Below are positions 26,358 to 35,939 of a stretch of 64,000 nt of DNA, piece by piece. The DNA lies in the NCBI GenBank assembly GCA_046728175.1, contig JBKPEA010000005.1, positions 1 through 64,000 of the forward strand, written 5' to 3'. This stretch comes from JAFAHS01 sp046728175 (GTDB lineage Bacteria > Desulfobacterota > Binatia > Binatales > Binataceae). Both the position numbers and the translations under genes were made by a program. Every line of letters begins with the position of its first letter. Position 1 is the stretch's first letter. The notes under the pieces were generated by a model. The model worked only from the letters and a program-made list of their open reading frames with translations. It did not search any database and was not told where the DNA came from.

Positions 26358-27179
26358 ATGGCTGGCTTCGACGAGTCCACCTATGGCGAGCGCATCGCAG
26401 ACGTCTACGACGAATTCTTTACCACCCCCACCAACGCCGTGGACGCGGTCGCGTTTCTCGCTTCCGTCGCCGGAAGCCGGCGCGTGCTGGAACTGGGAAT
26501 CGGTACGGGCAGAATAGCGCTGCCGCTGGCTGCGCGAGGCCTCAAGGTTTCGGGCATCGACTCGTCTCCGAGGATGGTCGAGAAACTTCACGACAAGCCG
26601 GGCGGGGATGCAATTCCGGTCGCGCTTGGAAACTTTGTCGACGTCAAAGTCCCGGGACAGTTCTCGCTGATCTACGTGGTATTCAGCACCTTCTTTGGTG
26701 GACTGTTCACCCAGGAAGACCAAATTCGATGTTTCGACCGCGTGGCCCGTCATCTCACCGACGAAGGTGTCTTCGTGCTGGAAGCGTTTGTACCGGATGT
26801 CTCGCGCTTCGATCGCGGACAACGAACCTCGACTATCTATCTGGATACCGAAACCGCGGTAATCGACTCGGCCAAGCACGATCCAGTCACCCAGCGGGTC
26901 CAGGCCGCGCATATGATCGTCCGCGAAGATGGAAACCGCCTCTATCCGGTCCAGGTCCGTTACGCCTGGCCATCGGAGCTGGACCTGATGGCGCGGCTGG
27001 CCGGCATGAGACTGCGCGAGCGCTGGGGTGGATGGCGCCGAGAATCTTTCACCGCGTTGAGCCCCCTTCACGTGAGCGTCTACGAAAAAGTCCGCGCGGT
27101 GACCGGGCCATCGACAAATGCGAAACAGCGTCAGCGGGTTAAGAGCTCGCCCCGCCCCGGCAAACGCGGGCGCGCTTGA
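26358..27179 (+). CDS. class I SAM-dependent methyltransferase
   Basis: 273 aa from ATG 26358; TTG 26322 is a longer option. SAM-binding motif I is VLELGIGTGRIALPLAARG, motif II GIDSSPRMVEKL, then FSLIYVVFSTFFGGLFTQEDQ and HLTDEGVFVLEAFVP. A C-terminal barrel-like half follows, with a basic tail (about 250-273). The acceptor substrate cannot be told. It is followed ten bases later by the aminotransferase gene, so the two may belong to one pathway. Confidence 0.8.
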   Translation: MAGFDESTYGERIADVYDEFFTTPTNAVDAVAFLASVAGSRRVLELGIGTGRIALPLAARGLKVSGIDSSPRMVEKLHDKPGGDAIPVALGNFVDVKVPGQFSLIYVVFSTFFGGLFTQEDQIRCFDRVARHLTDEGVFVLEAFVPDVSRFDRGQRTSTIYLDTETAVIDSAKHDPVTQRVQAAHMIVREDGNRLYPVQVRYAWPSELDLMARLAGMRLRERWGGWRRESFTALSPLHVSVYEKVRAVTGPSTNAKQRQRVKSSPRPGKRGRA

Positions 27180-27189
27180 CAGGTGTCGT

Positions 27190-28449
27190 ATGAACGCAAT
27201 CGAAGAACGCTTTCGCAAACAAACGGTCAGGTCCGCGCAACTCGCGGAACGCGCGGAGCACGTGATGCCGGGCGGTGACACGCGCACCACCACCTACCAT
27301 CGGCCTTACCCGCTCGCCATCGATCGCGGCGAAGGACCGTTTCTGTTCGACGTCGATGGCAACCGCTATATCGACTTGCTCGGGAATTACACCAGCCTGG
27401 TTCACGGGCACGCCTACCCGCCGATCGCCGAGGCGGTCGCGCACGCCGCGCGCAACGGCACGGCGTGGCCAGCACGGTCGCGGGCGCAGATCGAATTGGC
27501 AGAATTATTGTGCGAAAGAATTCCCTCGGTGGAGAGCGTTCGTTTCTGCAACTCCGGTACCGAGGCTGGCATGCTGGCAGCGCAGGTCGCGCGCCATCTG
27601 ACCGGACGCAAGTTCGTGGTGATGGCGCGCTATGGATACCACGGGTCGTACGATGACCTGGAATTGGGCCTGCTTGGCCACGACGGCGAGCGGACCCTGC
27701 TCGGTGAATTCGGCCGTGCCGACACTTTCGAACAGCTATTGGCGCAACGCGGATCGGAAATCGCCGCGGTATTTCTGGAACCGGTGCTTGGCTCTTCCGG
27801 GGTGGTTGCGCCGCCGCAGGGGTTTCTGCAGCGGGTTGCAGACGACGCCCATCGGGCGGGCGCACTGTTCGTGCTCGACGAGGTCATAACGCTGCGCCTG
27901 TCGGAAGGCGGCGCGCAGCAGATCTTCAAGCTCAAGCCCGACCTCACCATGATGGGGAAGATCATCGGGGGCGGCCTGCCGGTGGGCGCGCTGGGTGGAA
28001 GAGCGGACATTATGGCATCGTTCGATCCACGGGAGCGCCACTCGCTGCTCCATTCAGGAACCTTCAACGGTAACGTGCTCACCTGCTCTGCAGGAAAGGT
28101 CTCGGTGCGCGAGCTGACCCAGGAGCGCATCGACAAGATGGAAGCCCAGGCCAAGCGTCTCGCCGAGGAATTCAAGCGTCGGGCGCGACAGTCAGAAGTT
28201 CCCTTCTCCGTCCGGCAATTCGGTTCGCTTATGAACATCTTTTTCACTAATGTCGCGCCGCCGGCGACGATCGTTCGGGAGGATATTCGGACGATGGCAC
28301 AGTTTCATCTCGCCGCGCTCAATCACGGACTTTTCATCGCACCGCGCGGCCTGATCGCGCTTTCGACCGTTATCAGCGACAATCTCGTGGAAGAGATCTG
28401 CGAACGCGTCGCACAAGCGATGACGGACGTCGCACGCCAGCTAGTATAA
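27190..28449 (+). CDS. class III aminotransferase (glutamate-1-semialdehyde aminomutase-like)
   Basis: 419 aa from ATG 27190. PLP-dependent fold type I. Landmarks: HVMPGGDTRTTTYHRPYPL, VDGNRYIDLLGNYTSLVHGHAYP, VRFCNSGTEAGMLAAQVARH, ALFVLDEVITLRL (the Asp contacting the PLP ring) and LTMMGKIIGGGLPVGALGG (Lys forming the Schiff base). It resembles HemL-type aminomutases but the wording differs from true HemL, so an aminotransferase with unknown substrate is more likely. There is no heme-pathway neighbour. Confidence 0.85.
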   Translation: MNAIEERFRKQTVRSAQLAERAEHVMPGGDTRTTTYHRPYPLAIDRGEGPFLFDVDGNRYIDLLGNYTSLVHGHAYPPIAEAVAHAARNGTAWPARSRAQIELAELLCERIPSVESVRFCNSGTEAGMLAAQVARHLTGRKFVVMARYGYHGSYDDLELGLLGHDGERTLLGEFGRADTFEQLLAQRGSEIAAVFLEPVLGSSGVVAPPQGFLQRVADDAHRAGALFVLDEVITLRLSEGGAQQIFKLKPDLTMMGKIIGGGLPVGALGGRADIMASFDPRERHSLLHSGTFNGNVLTCSAGKVSVRELTQERIDKMEAQAKRLAEEFKRRARQSEVPFSVRQFGSLMNIFFTNVAPPATIVREDIRTMAQFHLAALNHGLFIAPRGLIALSTVISDNLVEEICERVAQAMTDVARQLV

Positions 28450-28682
28450 GCGGTTCTACAGCGTTACCTGGCGAGGTCATTAACCTAGTTGACACGCGCG
28501 TCGTCTGTTTTTTGGCGACCCTTTCTTCATCGCTCCCGGGTCGCGCAGAACGGAACGTTTCGTTCCGACTTAGGGCCCGACACCGCATCGGTCGACGACC
28601 CCCCATGACAACTCCGCAAGCGGCAGTTGTCGGTTGGTCGCCGAACAAAGAGCTGCCTTTATCTCAGCGCGGGCTTGCGCGT

Positions 28683-29213
28683 TCAGCGCGGGCGCCTGGC
28701 GCGGCGGCGCATCAGGCGATCGAGCGGATTCGCGAAGCCCTCAAGCTCATTCCATACCTTGCGGACCAGCTTACGGCGCTTGAGATAGTTCATAACTTCG
28801 AGCCGGAGCCCGTCGGGATCGTTGAAAAAAACCGCATAGTAGTCGGGCGAGTATTCCGGCCACAGGCGCGGCCCCTCTGCTTTGATGTTCAGCGCCCGTA
28901 GCTTGCGCGCGACCTGATCGACGGCCGCCCGGTTAGCGACTCGCAGAGACAGGTGGTGTAGCCCGGGGGCATACGAATCATGTTTAGCTCGATGGTGCGC
29001 TGGGCGAATGGAGACCTGGAAACTCCGATTGTAGTAGTGGCAGTGCGGCTCGCCACCGATTGCTGCGGTTCCCTTCTTGAATCCCAGCGCCCTCATCAGG
29101 CGATCGTAAAAGCGGCTCGAGCCCGCGAAATCGCTTACCGTCAGATAGACGTGGTCGACGCCGATCAGATCGGCCGAGGAGTCCTGCTTTGGAGCGGGGC
29201 CGCGACGCCGCAT
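28683..29213 (-). CDS. VOC family protein (glyoxalase/dioxygenase fold)
   Basis: 176 aa. ATG 29213 overlaps the mscL stop as ATGA. Landmarks of the vicinal oxygen chelate fold: GVDHVYLTVSDFAGSSRFYDRLM (first metal His), PGLHHLSLRVANRAAVDQV (second His) and FNDPDGLRLEVM (Glu). One or two beta-alpha-beta-beta-beta modules; metal-dependent isomerase, dioxygenase or resistance functions are known in the superfamily. The C-terminal tail is strongly basic (RRRARRPR). Co-translation with mscL is indicated by the overlap, but a functional link is not obvious. Confidence 0.82.
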   Translation of the reverse strand: MRRRGPAPKQDSSADLIGVDHVYLTVSDFAGSSRFYDRLMRALGFKKGTAAIGGEPHCHYYNRSFQVSIRPAHHRAKHDSYAPGLHHLSLRVANRAAVDQVARKLRALNIKAEGPRLWPEYSPDYYAVFFNDPDGLRLEVMNYLKRRKLVRKVWNELEGFANPLDRLMRRRARRPR

Positions 29214-29653
29214 CAGGCCGCCTTGAGCTCCGAGGTGCAGTGCGCGCACTTGGTAGCCGCGAGCGGAATCTTGCTCAAACAGTAGGGACAGTCCTTATCC
29301 ACCGGCACGGGCGGGGCCGGACTCACGAGGCGATTCATCTGCTTCACCAGGAGGAACATCGCGAACGCCACGATGACAAAGTCGATAATCGTATTGATGA
29401 AGGAACCGTAGGCAACAATCGGCGCTCCTGCCGTCCTGGCCGCGGCCACCGAAGGAAAGGTTTTTTCGGACAGGTTGACGTACAGGCTGGTGAAGTCGAC
29501 TCTCCCCAGTAGGAGTCCAATCGGCGGCATGATCACGTCATTGACTAATGAAGTCGTGATCTTGCCGAACGCGGCGCCCATGACAAAGCCGACCGCGAGG
29601 TCAACCACGTTTCCTCGCATCGCAAATTCCTTGAAATCGGAAAGCATAGACAT
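29213..29653 (-). CDS. mscL: large-conductance mechanosensitive channel MscL with C-terminal zinc-ribbon-like tail
   Basis: 146 aa. Inner-membrane pentameric safety valve that opens under hypo-osmotic tension. Landmarks: FKEFAMRGNVVDLAVGFVMGAAFGKI in TM1, VNDVIMPPIGLLLG, then TM2 NTIIDFVIVAFAMFLLVKQMN. After TM2 the usual charged helix is replaced by DCPYCLSKIPLAATKCAHC, two CxxC pairs that should bind zinc. AGGAGG lies 9 bases upstream of ATG 29653. It overlaps the VOC gene by four bases. Tails of this kind occur in some MscL branches by my recollection. Confidence 0.92.
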   Translation of the reverse strand: MSMLSDFKEFAMRGNVVDLAVGFVMGAAFGKITTSLVNDVIMPPIGLLLGRVDFTSLYVNLSEKTFPSVAAARTAGAPIVAYGSFINTIIDFVIVAFAMFLLVKQMNRLVSPAPPVPVDKDCPYCLSKIPLAATKCAHCTSELKAA

Positions 29654-30013
29654 AGTTAGTGGCCTCCTTGTCAGGTATCGAGTTCATGTCACATAGCAAT
29701 CGAACCCCTCATCGCGCGAGGGTTTTGCACGTCGCCACCCAGAGTTTCGTGACTATGCGCCAATGCTACGGGAGCCGCCCTTCGAGCCGCGCCGCGGCGG
29801 TTCGCGGAGGTGCCGTTCCGCGAGCCGGACGCGATGTGGTGTCGTCACGTCAGTCAGTCGAGTCGCATGGTGAAAGTCCGCTGGGAAGGTGCCCAGGTCC
29901 CGCCCGCCGCTCAGCGGATGGTGCCGTGAAGCCTTTTCGCTGCGACGGCCGCTGCGATAGTGTATCGGCTGAAGTGCGCATCATGGGCCAGGCCGGAGAA
30001 AAGGAGAGTGGTC
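29654..30013. other. intergenic region, no gene seen
   Basis: Divergent spacer of 360 bases between mscL (minus) and the amidohydrolase (plus). No convincing coding frame or RNA gene. AAGGAGAG at 30001-30008 is the ribosome site of the following gene. Promoters for both directions should lie here but I cannot assign them. Confidence 0.4.
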
Positions 30014-31486
30014 ATGTCGAGCAATGGCAAATCCAAGACGATTCATGATCGCCTGGGCCATCCGGTAATCGATGCGGATGGGCACTATCTGGAATTTGGA
30101 CCCTCGATTATCGACTATCTGAAGCGGGTTGCGGGCGACAAAGTCGCGCAGACCTTCGTCGGGCGCAACGAGCGCGTGGCGCACGTACTTAATCAAACTC
30201 CCGAGGAGCGACGCGAACAGCGGCGGGCCCAGGAAGCTTTCTGGGCGGCGCCGACCAAGAACACGCGCGACCGCGCAACCGCGCTGCTGCCGCGGCTGCT
30301 CTACGAACGCCTCGATGAACTCGGGTTCGACTTCACCGTGCTCTATCCTACCGCCGGCCTCGGTGTCCCGTTCATTCCCGAAGAGGAATTGCGGCGCGCG
30401 ACCTGCCGCGCATTCAACATGTACGTGGCGGATCATTTCCGCGAATTTTCCGATCGGATGACGCCTGCGGCGGTGATCCCGATGTACTCCCCGACGGAAG
30501 CGCTCGAGGAACTGGAATATGCCGTGCACACCCTGGGACTCAAAGTCATCGTGATGGGCAGCATGGTGCGCCGGCCCATCAAGGCGGTGGAGCGCAAAGC
30601 ACCGGCGGCGGGCCGCTACGCTTCCTGGTATGACACGCTTGGGCTCGATAGCGAACACGACTATGACGCGGTCTGGGCAAAGTGTGTCGAGCTAGGCGTC
30701 TCCCCGACCTTCCACACCGGGTCGCGCGGAATCGGTTTCCGCGTTTCGCCGACCAACTTCACCTATAACCACATCGGCCATTTCGCGACCGCGAGCGAAG
30801 CCGTATGCAAAGCCATCTTCATGGGCGGCGTGACGCGCCGTTTCCCTACCCTGAAACTCGGATTTCTGGAAGGGGGTGTGGGATGGGCCTGCACCTTGTA
30901 CTGCGATCTGATCGGCCATTGGAAAAAGCGCAACCTCAGGGCGTTGGAGGAGGTTAATCCCGCCAACCTCGACCGCGCCCTGCTGTCAGAGTTAATCCGT
31001 CGCTACGGCGGAGAAGAGCTCGCGCGGCGCTCCGAGGCTTCCCGCAGCATCGCCAGCGGCCAGCGCAGCGACGCGGTGGGCGGCATTCGTCAACTCGATG
31101 ATTTTGCGGCGTGCAAGATCGAATGCGCCGAGGATATCCGCGATCTGTTTGTGAAGAACTTCTATTTCGGCTGCGAGGCTGATGATCCGATCAACGCGTG
31201 GGCATTCAACCGGCGTGCGAATCCCTACGACGCGCGGCTCAACACCCTGTTCGGGTCGGACATCGGGCATTTCGATGTGGTGGACATGGCCGAGGTACTG
31301 ATCGAAGCGCACGAACTGGTCGACGACGGCTTGATCACTCCGGACGACTTCCGCGACTTCGTGTTCGAAAGCCCGGTGCGATTCTGGGGAGAGGGGAATC
31401 CCAACTTCTTCAAGGGCACGTCGGTGGAGAGTGACGCTGCGAAGCTGCTTCGCGACAACTCCGCGCATGCTGCCGCGTCGCTCTGA
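30014..31486 (+). CDS. amidohydrolase family protein
   Basis: 490 aa from ATG 30014 with AAGGAGAG upstream. TIM-barrel metal hydrolase of the amidohydrolase-2 type: HPVIDADGHYLEF gives the first metal-binding Asp/His, DFTVLYPTAGLGVPF and AVIPMYSPTEALEELEYAV are barrel strands, SPTFHTGSRGIGF carries the next His, and LFGSDIGHFDVVDM the late Asp. The long form with an ACMSD-like pattern hydrolyses or decarboxylates aromatic acids in characterised members. The central insertion (about 330-400) is not recognised. It may be co-transcribed with the small membrane protein 23 bases downstream. Confidence 0.82.
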   Translation: MSSNGKSKTIHDRLGHPVIDADGHYLEFGPSIIDYLKRVAGDKVAQTFVGRNERVAHVLNQTPEERREQRRAQEAFWAAPTKNTRDRATALLPRLLYERLDELGFDFTVLYPTAGLGVPFIPEEELRRATCRAFNMYVADHFREFSDRMTPAAVIPMYSPTEALEELEYAVHTLGLKVIVMGSMVRRPIKAVERKAPAAGRYASWYDTLGLDSEHDYDAVWAKCVELGVSPTFHTGSRGIGFRVSPTNFTYNHIGHFATASEAVCKAIFMGGVTRRFPTLKLGFLEGGVGWACTLYCDLIGHWKKRNLRALEEVNPANLDRALLSELIRRYGGEELARRSEASRSIASGQRSDAVGGIRQLDDFAACKIECAEDIRDLFVKNFYFGCEADDPINAWAFNRRANPYDARLNTLFGSDIGHFDVVDMAEVLIEAHELVDDGLITPDDFRDFVFESPVRFWGEGNPNFFKGTSVESDAAKLLRDNSAHAAASL

Positions 31487-31509
31487 GCACAGAGAAGGAG
31501 TGCTGCCGG

Positions 31510-31914
31510 TTGGACAAGCCATACCGCGGTCTCCTGCTTACGGTCCTCGCGATTCTCTTCGCGCTGGCCGCAATCCAGGACATTCTCAAACCTCTGCATC
31601 TGGAGGGGCCCACCACCGGATTGGTCTTTCTTGGAACCCGCTTGAGCGGCCCAGGCAACCTCGTAATGAGCGTGGTGCTCGCGATCTTCCTGGCCATCTA
31701 CGCGGTCGGGATCTGGCGGATGAACAAATATGCCCTAACACTGGGATTCATCTACGCCGTCTACGTGCTGTTCAACATTGTTGTCTTCCCGATCAGATAT
31801 GCGGGGGAGAACAATGGCTCGCCCGCATTCCTATTGGGTTTCGTCATCGGCGCCATCGCGATTCCGTGGGCCGCCGCAATATCGCTGTGGCGTCGTCGCG
31901 ATGAACTCGTGTAG
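31510..31914 (+). CDS. small four-helix membrane protein, unknown
   Basis: 134 aa. TTG 31510 is chosen by AGAAGGAG (31493-31500). Four hydrophobic segments: LLLTVLAILFALAAIQDIL, GNLVMSVVLAIFLAIYAVGIW, LGFIYAVYVLFNIVVFPI and FLLGFVIGAIAIPWAAAISL. A short basic C-terminus suggests the tail is cytoplasmic. I do not recognise the family. It follows the amidohydrolase closely on the same strand, so it could be an associated transport or scaffold protein; that is only positional. Confidence 0.6.
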   Translation: MDKPYRGLLLTVLAILFALAAIQDILKPLHLEGPTTGLVFLGTRLSGPGNLVMSVVLAIFLAIYAVGIWRMNKYALTLGFIYAVYVLFNIVVFPIRYAGENNGSPAFLLGFVIGAIAIPWAAAISLWRRRDELV

Positions 31915-31966
31915 TTCCGTCAATGCGAAGGCTTTGCGCCCGCGGCACGCGCACTAAGCTGACCAC

Positions 31967-33202
31967 TCACCTTGCTGGGCGGACCTCGTCTTTCAGCGGG
32001 AGTAGCGCCAAGTATGAGCCGAACGCGCTGATGAGCGAATACACGATCGCCCATCGATAGCTGCCCGTGCGATCCACGATCATACCGGCGAGCGGGGGAC
32101 CCAGCAGGGCGCCGACGCCCCCGCTCGTATAGAGAAGTCCCATCATGGTGCCGAGCTTGCTGACTCCGAACAGCTCAGCGATCACCGCCGGCGACAGCGC
32201 GACGAATCCGCCGTAGCCCGCCCCGAGCACCAACGCGAAAGCCACCAGCACCAGGTAGGTACTGCCAACCAGCCAGATCGCAAAACTCACCGCCAGCACG
32301 AAGTAGCAGGTCTTCAAAAGAAAGATGACGCTGATACGATCCGCGAGCGCGCCCAGACCCAATCGCCCCACGACACTGGCGCCGCCAATCGCTCCGACCA
32401 GCGCGGCCGCCGCGACTTCGCTGGTCCCGTGATCATGGGCGAACGCCGGCAGATAAACGAACGGCACGAACAGCGCCAGCGAAGACAAAAACGAGTTGAG
32501 ATACAGAAGGCCGAACGTGGGTGTTCGAATTGCCTCACGCACATTGATTTGGCTCGGCACCACGTGGACGGGCGGACGCTCGACGGCGGCGGCACACGCG
32601 ATCAGCACCCCCCCGCCGACAATTCCGAACACGATATCAGTGGTGCGCCATCCGAGGTGCCTTATCAGGGCCGCGGCCAGCGGCGCGACGGCCACAGTCC
32701 CGCAGCCAATTCCTGCGACCGCGATCCCCATGGCCGTGTTGCGCCGTTTAAGAAACCATCCCGCCACCACTGCCACCATCGGGACGTAGGCGGTGGCGAT
32801 TCCGGTTCCGACTCCGATGCTGTATGTGAGGTAGCCGATCCACAGGCGGTCGATGAACCCGGTTAGAATGAGTCCGGTCGCCATCACCAGCCCGCCGACA
32901 GAAACTACAATCCGCGGGCCGAACCGATCGGCAAGGTGCCCCGCGAGCGATCCGCTCATTGACGAGACGAACACGGTCAGTGAAAAGACCACGGCGGTCT
33001 CCCCGCGCGCGGCGCCGAATTCAAGCGCCATGGGTTTGAAAAACGCGCCGAAACTGTAGGCGACGCCGTACGCCACGAACATCGCAACGAACGCCGCCCC
33101 GGTGATTCGCCACGCGCGCGGCGAATCGAACAGCTCAAGCGCGCGTTGCACGTCGCGGCTAAGCGGCGCAGCCGAGTCGGAAATTTCCATGCGCAGGAGC
33201 AA
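31967..33202 (-). CDS. MFS transporter
   Basis: 411 aa, twelve membrane segments. Major facilitator landmarks: VAYGVAYSFGAFFKPM, GHLADRFGPRIVV (loop 2-3 GxxxDRxGxR signature), GVGTGIATAYVPMVAVVAGWFLKRRNTAMGIAVAG, and the matching second-half loop LGALADRISV. The form resembles monocarboxylate/oxalate-formate antiporter-like carriers (GWFxxRRxxA motif). ATG 33202 or 33190 could be the start. It is divergent from the M20 peptidase gene, with 117 bases between starts. Confidence 0.88.
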   Translation of the reverse strand: MLLRMEISDSAAPLSRDVQRALELFDSPRAWRITGAAFVAMFVAYGVAYSFGAFFKPMALEFGAARGETAVVFSLTVFVSSMSGSLAGHLADRFGPRIVVSVGGLVMATGLILTGFIDRLWIGYLTYSIGVGTGIATAYVPMVAVVAGWFLKRRNTAMGIAVAGIGCGTVAVAPLAAALIRHLGWRTTDIVFGIVGGGVLIACAAAVERPPVHVVPSQINVREAIRTPTFGLLYLNSFLSSLALFVPFVYLPAFAHDHGTSEVAAAALVGAIGGASVVGRLGLGALADRISVIFLLKTCYFVLAVSFAIWLVGSTYLVLVAFALVLGAGYGGFVALSPAVIAELFGVSKLGTMMGLLYTSGGVGALLGPPLAGMIVDRTGSYRWAIVYSLISAFGSYLALLPLKDEVRPAR

Positions 33203-33319
33203 ACTCGCTCAGAGACGGGCCCGATGCAAGCTTGCAGGCCAGGGCGCAGGCCCGGTAGCGTCCACACCAATGGCCAGAGGATTTTGCGCCGCCCCGACTC
33301 GGCAAGTAAGTTGAGCCCT

Positions 33320-34726
33320 ATGAGCACCGCTCAGATTCGCAGCTTCGTCGACAACCTGTGGAACCAGGAGATCATTCCTGCGCTGATTGAGTTCGGGCGG
33401 ATCCCCAACAAGTCGGTCTCCTTCGATCCCGAATGGGAATCGCACGGGCACATGCAGCGCGCCGTTGAACTGCTGAGCAGATGGGCGCAGCGCCATGCGC
33501 TTCCCGGCATGATGCTCGAGGTCGCGCACATCGAAGGGCGCACGCCGCTGATCTTCATCGATGTGCCCGGAACCTCCAATGATCAGGTGCTGCTCTACGG
33601 CCATCTGGACAAACAGCCCGAGATGGCAGGCTGGCGCAAAGGTCTAGACCCGTGGGCTCCGGTGCGCGAAGGCGACCTGCTCTACGGTCGCGGCCTTGCC
33701 GACGATGGTTACGCGATGTTCGCCTGTCTGGCGGCGCTCGGCGCCTTGCATGCTGCGAAAATCCCGCACGCGCGCTGCACGATTATTATCGAGGCCTGCG
33801 AAGAAAGCGGCAGCTTCGATTTGCCGCCATACATCGATCTGCTCGCGGAGCGCATCCGGCGTCCCAGCCTGGTCATCGCGCTCGATTCGGGATGCGAGAA
33901 CTATGAGCAGCTCTGGTGCACGACATCATTACGCGGGCTTGCCGGCGGAACCCTGCGCGTGGAGATGCTTACCGAGGGCATCCACTCCGGGGCAAGCGGC
34001 CAGGTGGCGGACACCTTTCGGGTCGCGCGTCATTTACTTGATCGCATCGAGAACCCGGAGACCGGCGCGGTCAGCGATCCAGCCTTCAACGTCGCCATTC
34101 CGCCCGCGCGGCTGAACGAGATTAAGGCGTCGGTACAAGGCATCGCACGAGGGGCTAGCGACTTGCCACTGGTCGAGGGCGCCGCACCCGTGACGCACGA
34201 CGTCGTTGAACGCATCATCAACAGCACCTGGCGCCCCGCTCTTGCGATAATCGGCGCGGAAGGTCTCCCCCCGGCTTCCAACGCCGGCAACGTGCTCAGA
34301 CCGATGACGGCTCTCAAGTTGTCGCTCCGCCTCCCACCAAACTGCAATTCACACAAGGCGTCCGCGCGGCTCAAGGCACTGTTGGAATCGAACCCTCCCT
34401 ACGGTGCGAAGGTGAGCTTCGCTGCTGACTGGGAAGCAGACGGATGGGACGCGCCCGAATTTGCTCCCTGGCTAAAAAAATCCATGGCTGAGGCTTCTCG
34501 AGCCTACTTCGGCAAACCGGCTGCATACATGGGACTGGGTGGAACGATTCCATTTATGGCGATGCTCGGCGAACGCTTCCCTCAGGCCCAGTTTCTTATC
34601 ACCGGCGTCCTGGGTCCGCGCTCGAACGCTCATGGCCCCAACGAATTCCTGCACATCCCGACCGGCCGAAGCGTGACCTGCTGCGTGGCCCAAGTGATCG
34701 CCGATCACTTTCGCGATTCCGCGTGA
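33320..34726 (+). CDS. M20 family metallopeptidase
   Basis: 468 aa from ATG 33320. Two-zinc exopeptidase of the M20 clan. Ligands and catalysts: His in VLLYGHLDKQPEM, Asp in GRGLADDGYAMF, catalytic Glu and zinc Glu in IEACEESGSFD, Asp in ALDSGCENYEQ, and the late His in GPRSNAHGPNEFLH. The dimerisation lid domain lies at about 215-390. The family includes dipeptidases and carnosinases; substrate not assignable. The preceding MFS gene is divergent and could import the substrate, a positional guess. Confidence 0.88.
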   Translation: MSTAQIRSFVDNLWNQEIIPALIEFGRIPNKSVSFDPEWESHGHMQRAVELLSRWAQRHALPGMMLEVAHIEGRTPLIFIDVPGTSNDQVLLYGHLDKQPEMAGWRKGLDPWAPVREGDLLYGRGLADDGYAMFACLAALGALHAAKIPHARCTIIIEACEESGSFDLPPYIDLLAERIRRPSLVIALDSGCENYEQLWCTTSLRGLAGGTLRVEMLTEGIHSGASGQVADTFRVARHLLDRIENPETGAVSDPAFNVAIPPARLNEIKASVQGIARGASDLPLVEGAAPVTHDVVERIINSTWRPALAIIGAEGLPPASNAGNVLRPMTALKLSLRLPPNCNSHKASARLKALLESNPPYGAKVSFAADWEADGWDAPEFAPWLKKSMAEASRAYFGKPAAYMGLGGTIPFMAMLGERFPQAQFLITGVLGPRSNAHGPNEFLHIPTGRSVTCCVAQVIADHFRDSA

Positions 34727-34871
34727 TGAGCGAGCCCGGATCCGCTTTGCGGAGGCCGTGTGATGCTGCGGTCCTAAGTATCGTGATTTTGTTTCACGGG
34801 CGCGGGGAGTTCTTCTTGTGAGCTTCAGCCCGCGCCGCCGGTGACTGCCACAGGCGCAGGAGCACCGCCGA

Positions 34872-35630
34872 TCACGGGACGACCACCGAACCGCCGCTGA
34901 TGCTGATAACCTCCCCGCTGATGTAAGAGGACAGGTCACTCGCAAGAAATAGCGCGAGGTTAGCGACTTCGCGCGGCTCACCCAGTCTTCCCATCGGGTT
35001 GCGCTTCTTCGATGCCTCGAACATCTGCTTGGGATAAATCCGTTCGAGGAACGGGTTGTAAATAACGGTCGGTGCGATGGCATTGACCCGAATCCCCTTG
35101 CCTGCCAACTCACCGGACGCCGCCCGCGTCAGGCCCATCACTCCCGCCTTGGCGGCTGAATAAGCAGCTTCGCCGCCCGACGATGCGAGCCACCCGGCCG
35201 CGGATGCCATATTCACGATTGCGCCCTTGCCTTGTTCCATCATGTGCGGCACGACCGCGCGAATCGCCCAAAAGGTCCCACGCAGACATACGTTCATTAC
35301 CAGGTCCCAGGTCTCGTCCTTGAGCTGCCAGATGGGCTCTAGCTTGTTGATGCCGGCGTTGTTGAAGAGGATATCTATGCGTCCGTATTTCTCGTGGGTC
35401 TTGGCGACCGCGCCCTCTATCTGATCGCGTTGGGTCACGTCGACCGGAATCCCGAGCACCTCGCGTTTGAACTGCTCGCCCAGCTCGGCTGCGGTCTCCT
35501 CGGTGCGCTTGGCGTGCGCATCGGTAATAACCACGGTCGCGCCCTCTTCCAGAAAACGGGCTGCCACTGCATGACCGATTCCGACTCCCGCCCCCGCGGT
35601 GATCAACGCAACCCTGTTCTGTAGCAGCAT
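34872..35630 (-). CDS. SDR family oxidoreductase
   Basis: 252 aa. GGAGGT lies nine bases upstream of ATG 35630. Classical short-chain dehydrogenase: NAD(P)-binding ALITAGAGVGIGHAVA (TGxxxGIG variant), IDILFNNAGINKL, catalytic Ser in VNMASAAGWL and Tyr/Lys in AAYSAAKAGVMG, and RVNAIAPTVI. The C-terminal SSYISGEVISISGGSVV is usual. Substrate unknown. The acidic residue after strand 2 (VVITDAHAKR) favours NAD+ over NADP+. Confidence 0.9.
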   Translation of the reverse strand: MLLQNRVALITAGAGVGIGHAVAARFLEEGATVVITDAHAKRTEETAAELGEQFKREVLGIPVDVTQRDQIEGAVAKTHEKYGRIDILFNNAGINKLEPIWQLKDETWDLVMNVCLRGTFWAIRAVVPHMMEQGKGAIVNMASAAGWLASSGGEAAYSAAKAGVMGLTRAASGELAGKGIRVNAIAPTVIYNPFLERIYPKQMFEASKKRNPMGRLGEPREVANLALFLASDLSSYISGEVISISGGSVVVP

Positions 35631-35939
35631 GGTGTACCTCCGACGCTTCGATCCAATAGCTGCCCGCTTAGCTGCACGATTGTCAACTCGCGGAGTGGCG
35701 GCCCCTACACCGTGCGGCGAAGCGCCGGTCGCCACTCAAAGATCTGATCGCAAGGACAGATGAACTATGGGAAGGCGACAAGGGATGGTCGATTTCCGAG
35801 GCAATGTGTCCCGCTAGTTGCACTAACGCAGGGGCGAGGGCGTGGTACGTCAACCACGGAGGTTGCAAACGCCTCGCTGCTGCTACTGGCGAATTGATCG
35901 CCAGGCTGAAGACCTAAGCGAATGGCTTAAGTGGCCCTT
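35631..35939. other. intergenic region, no gene seen
   Basis: 309 bases between two minus-strand genes. I see no coding frame with family resemblance and no clear terminator or RNA gene. It includes the upstream region of the SDR gene. Confidence 0.4.
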
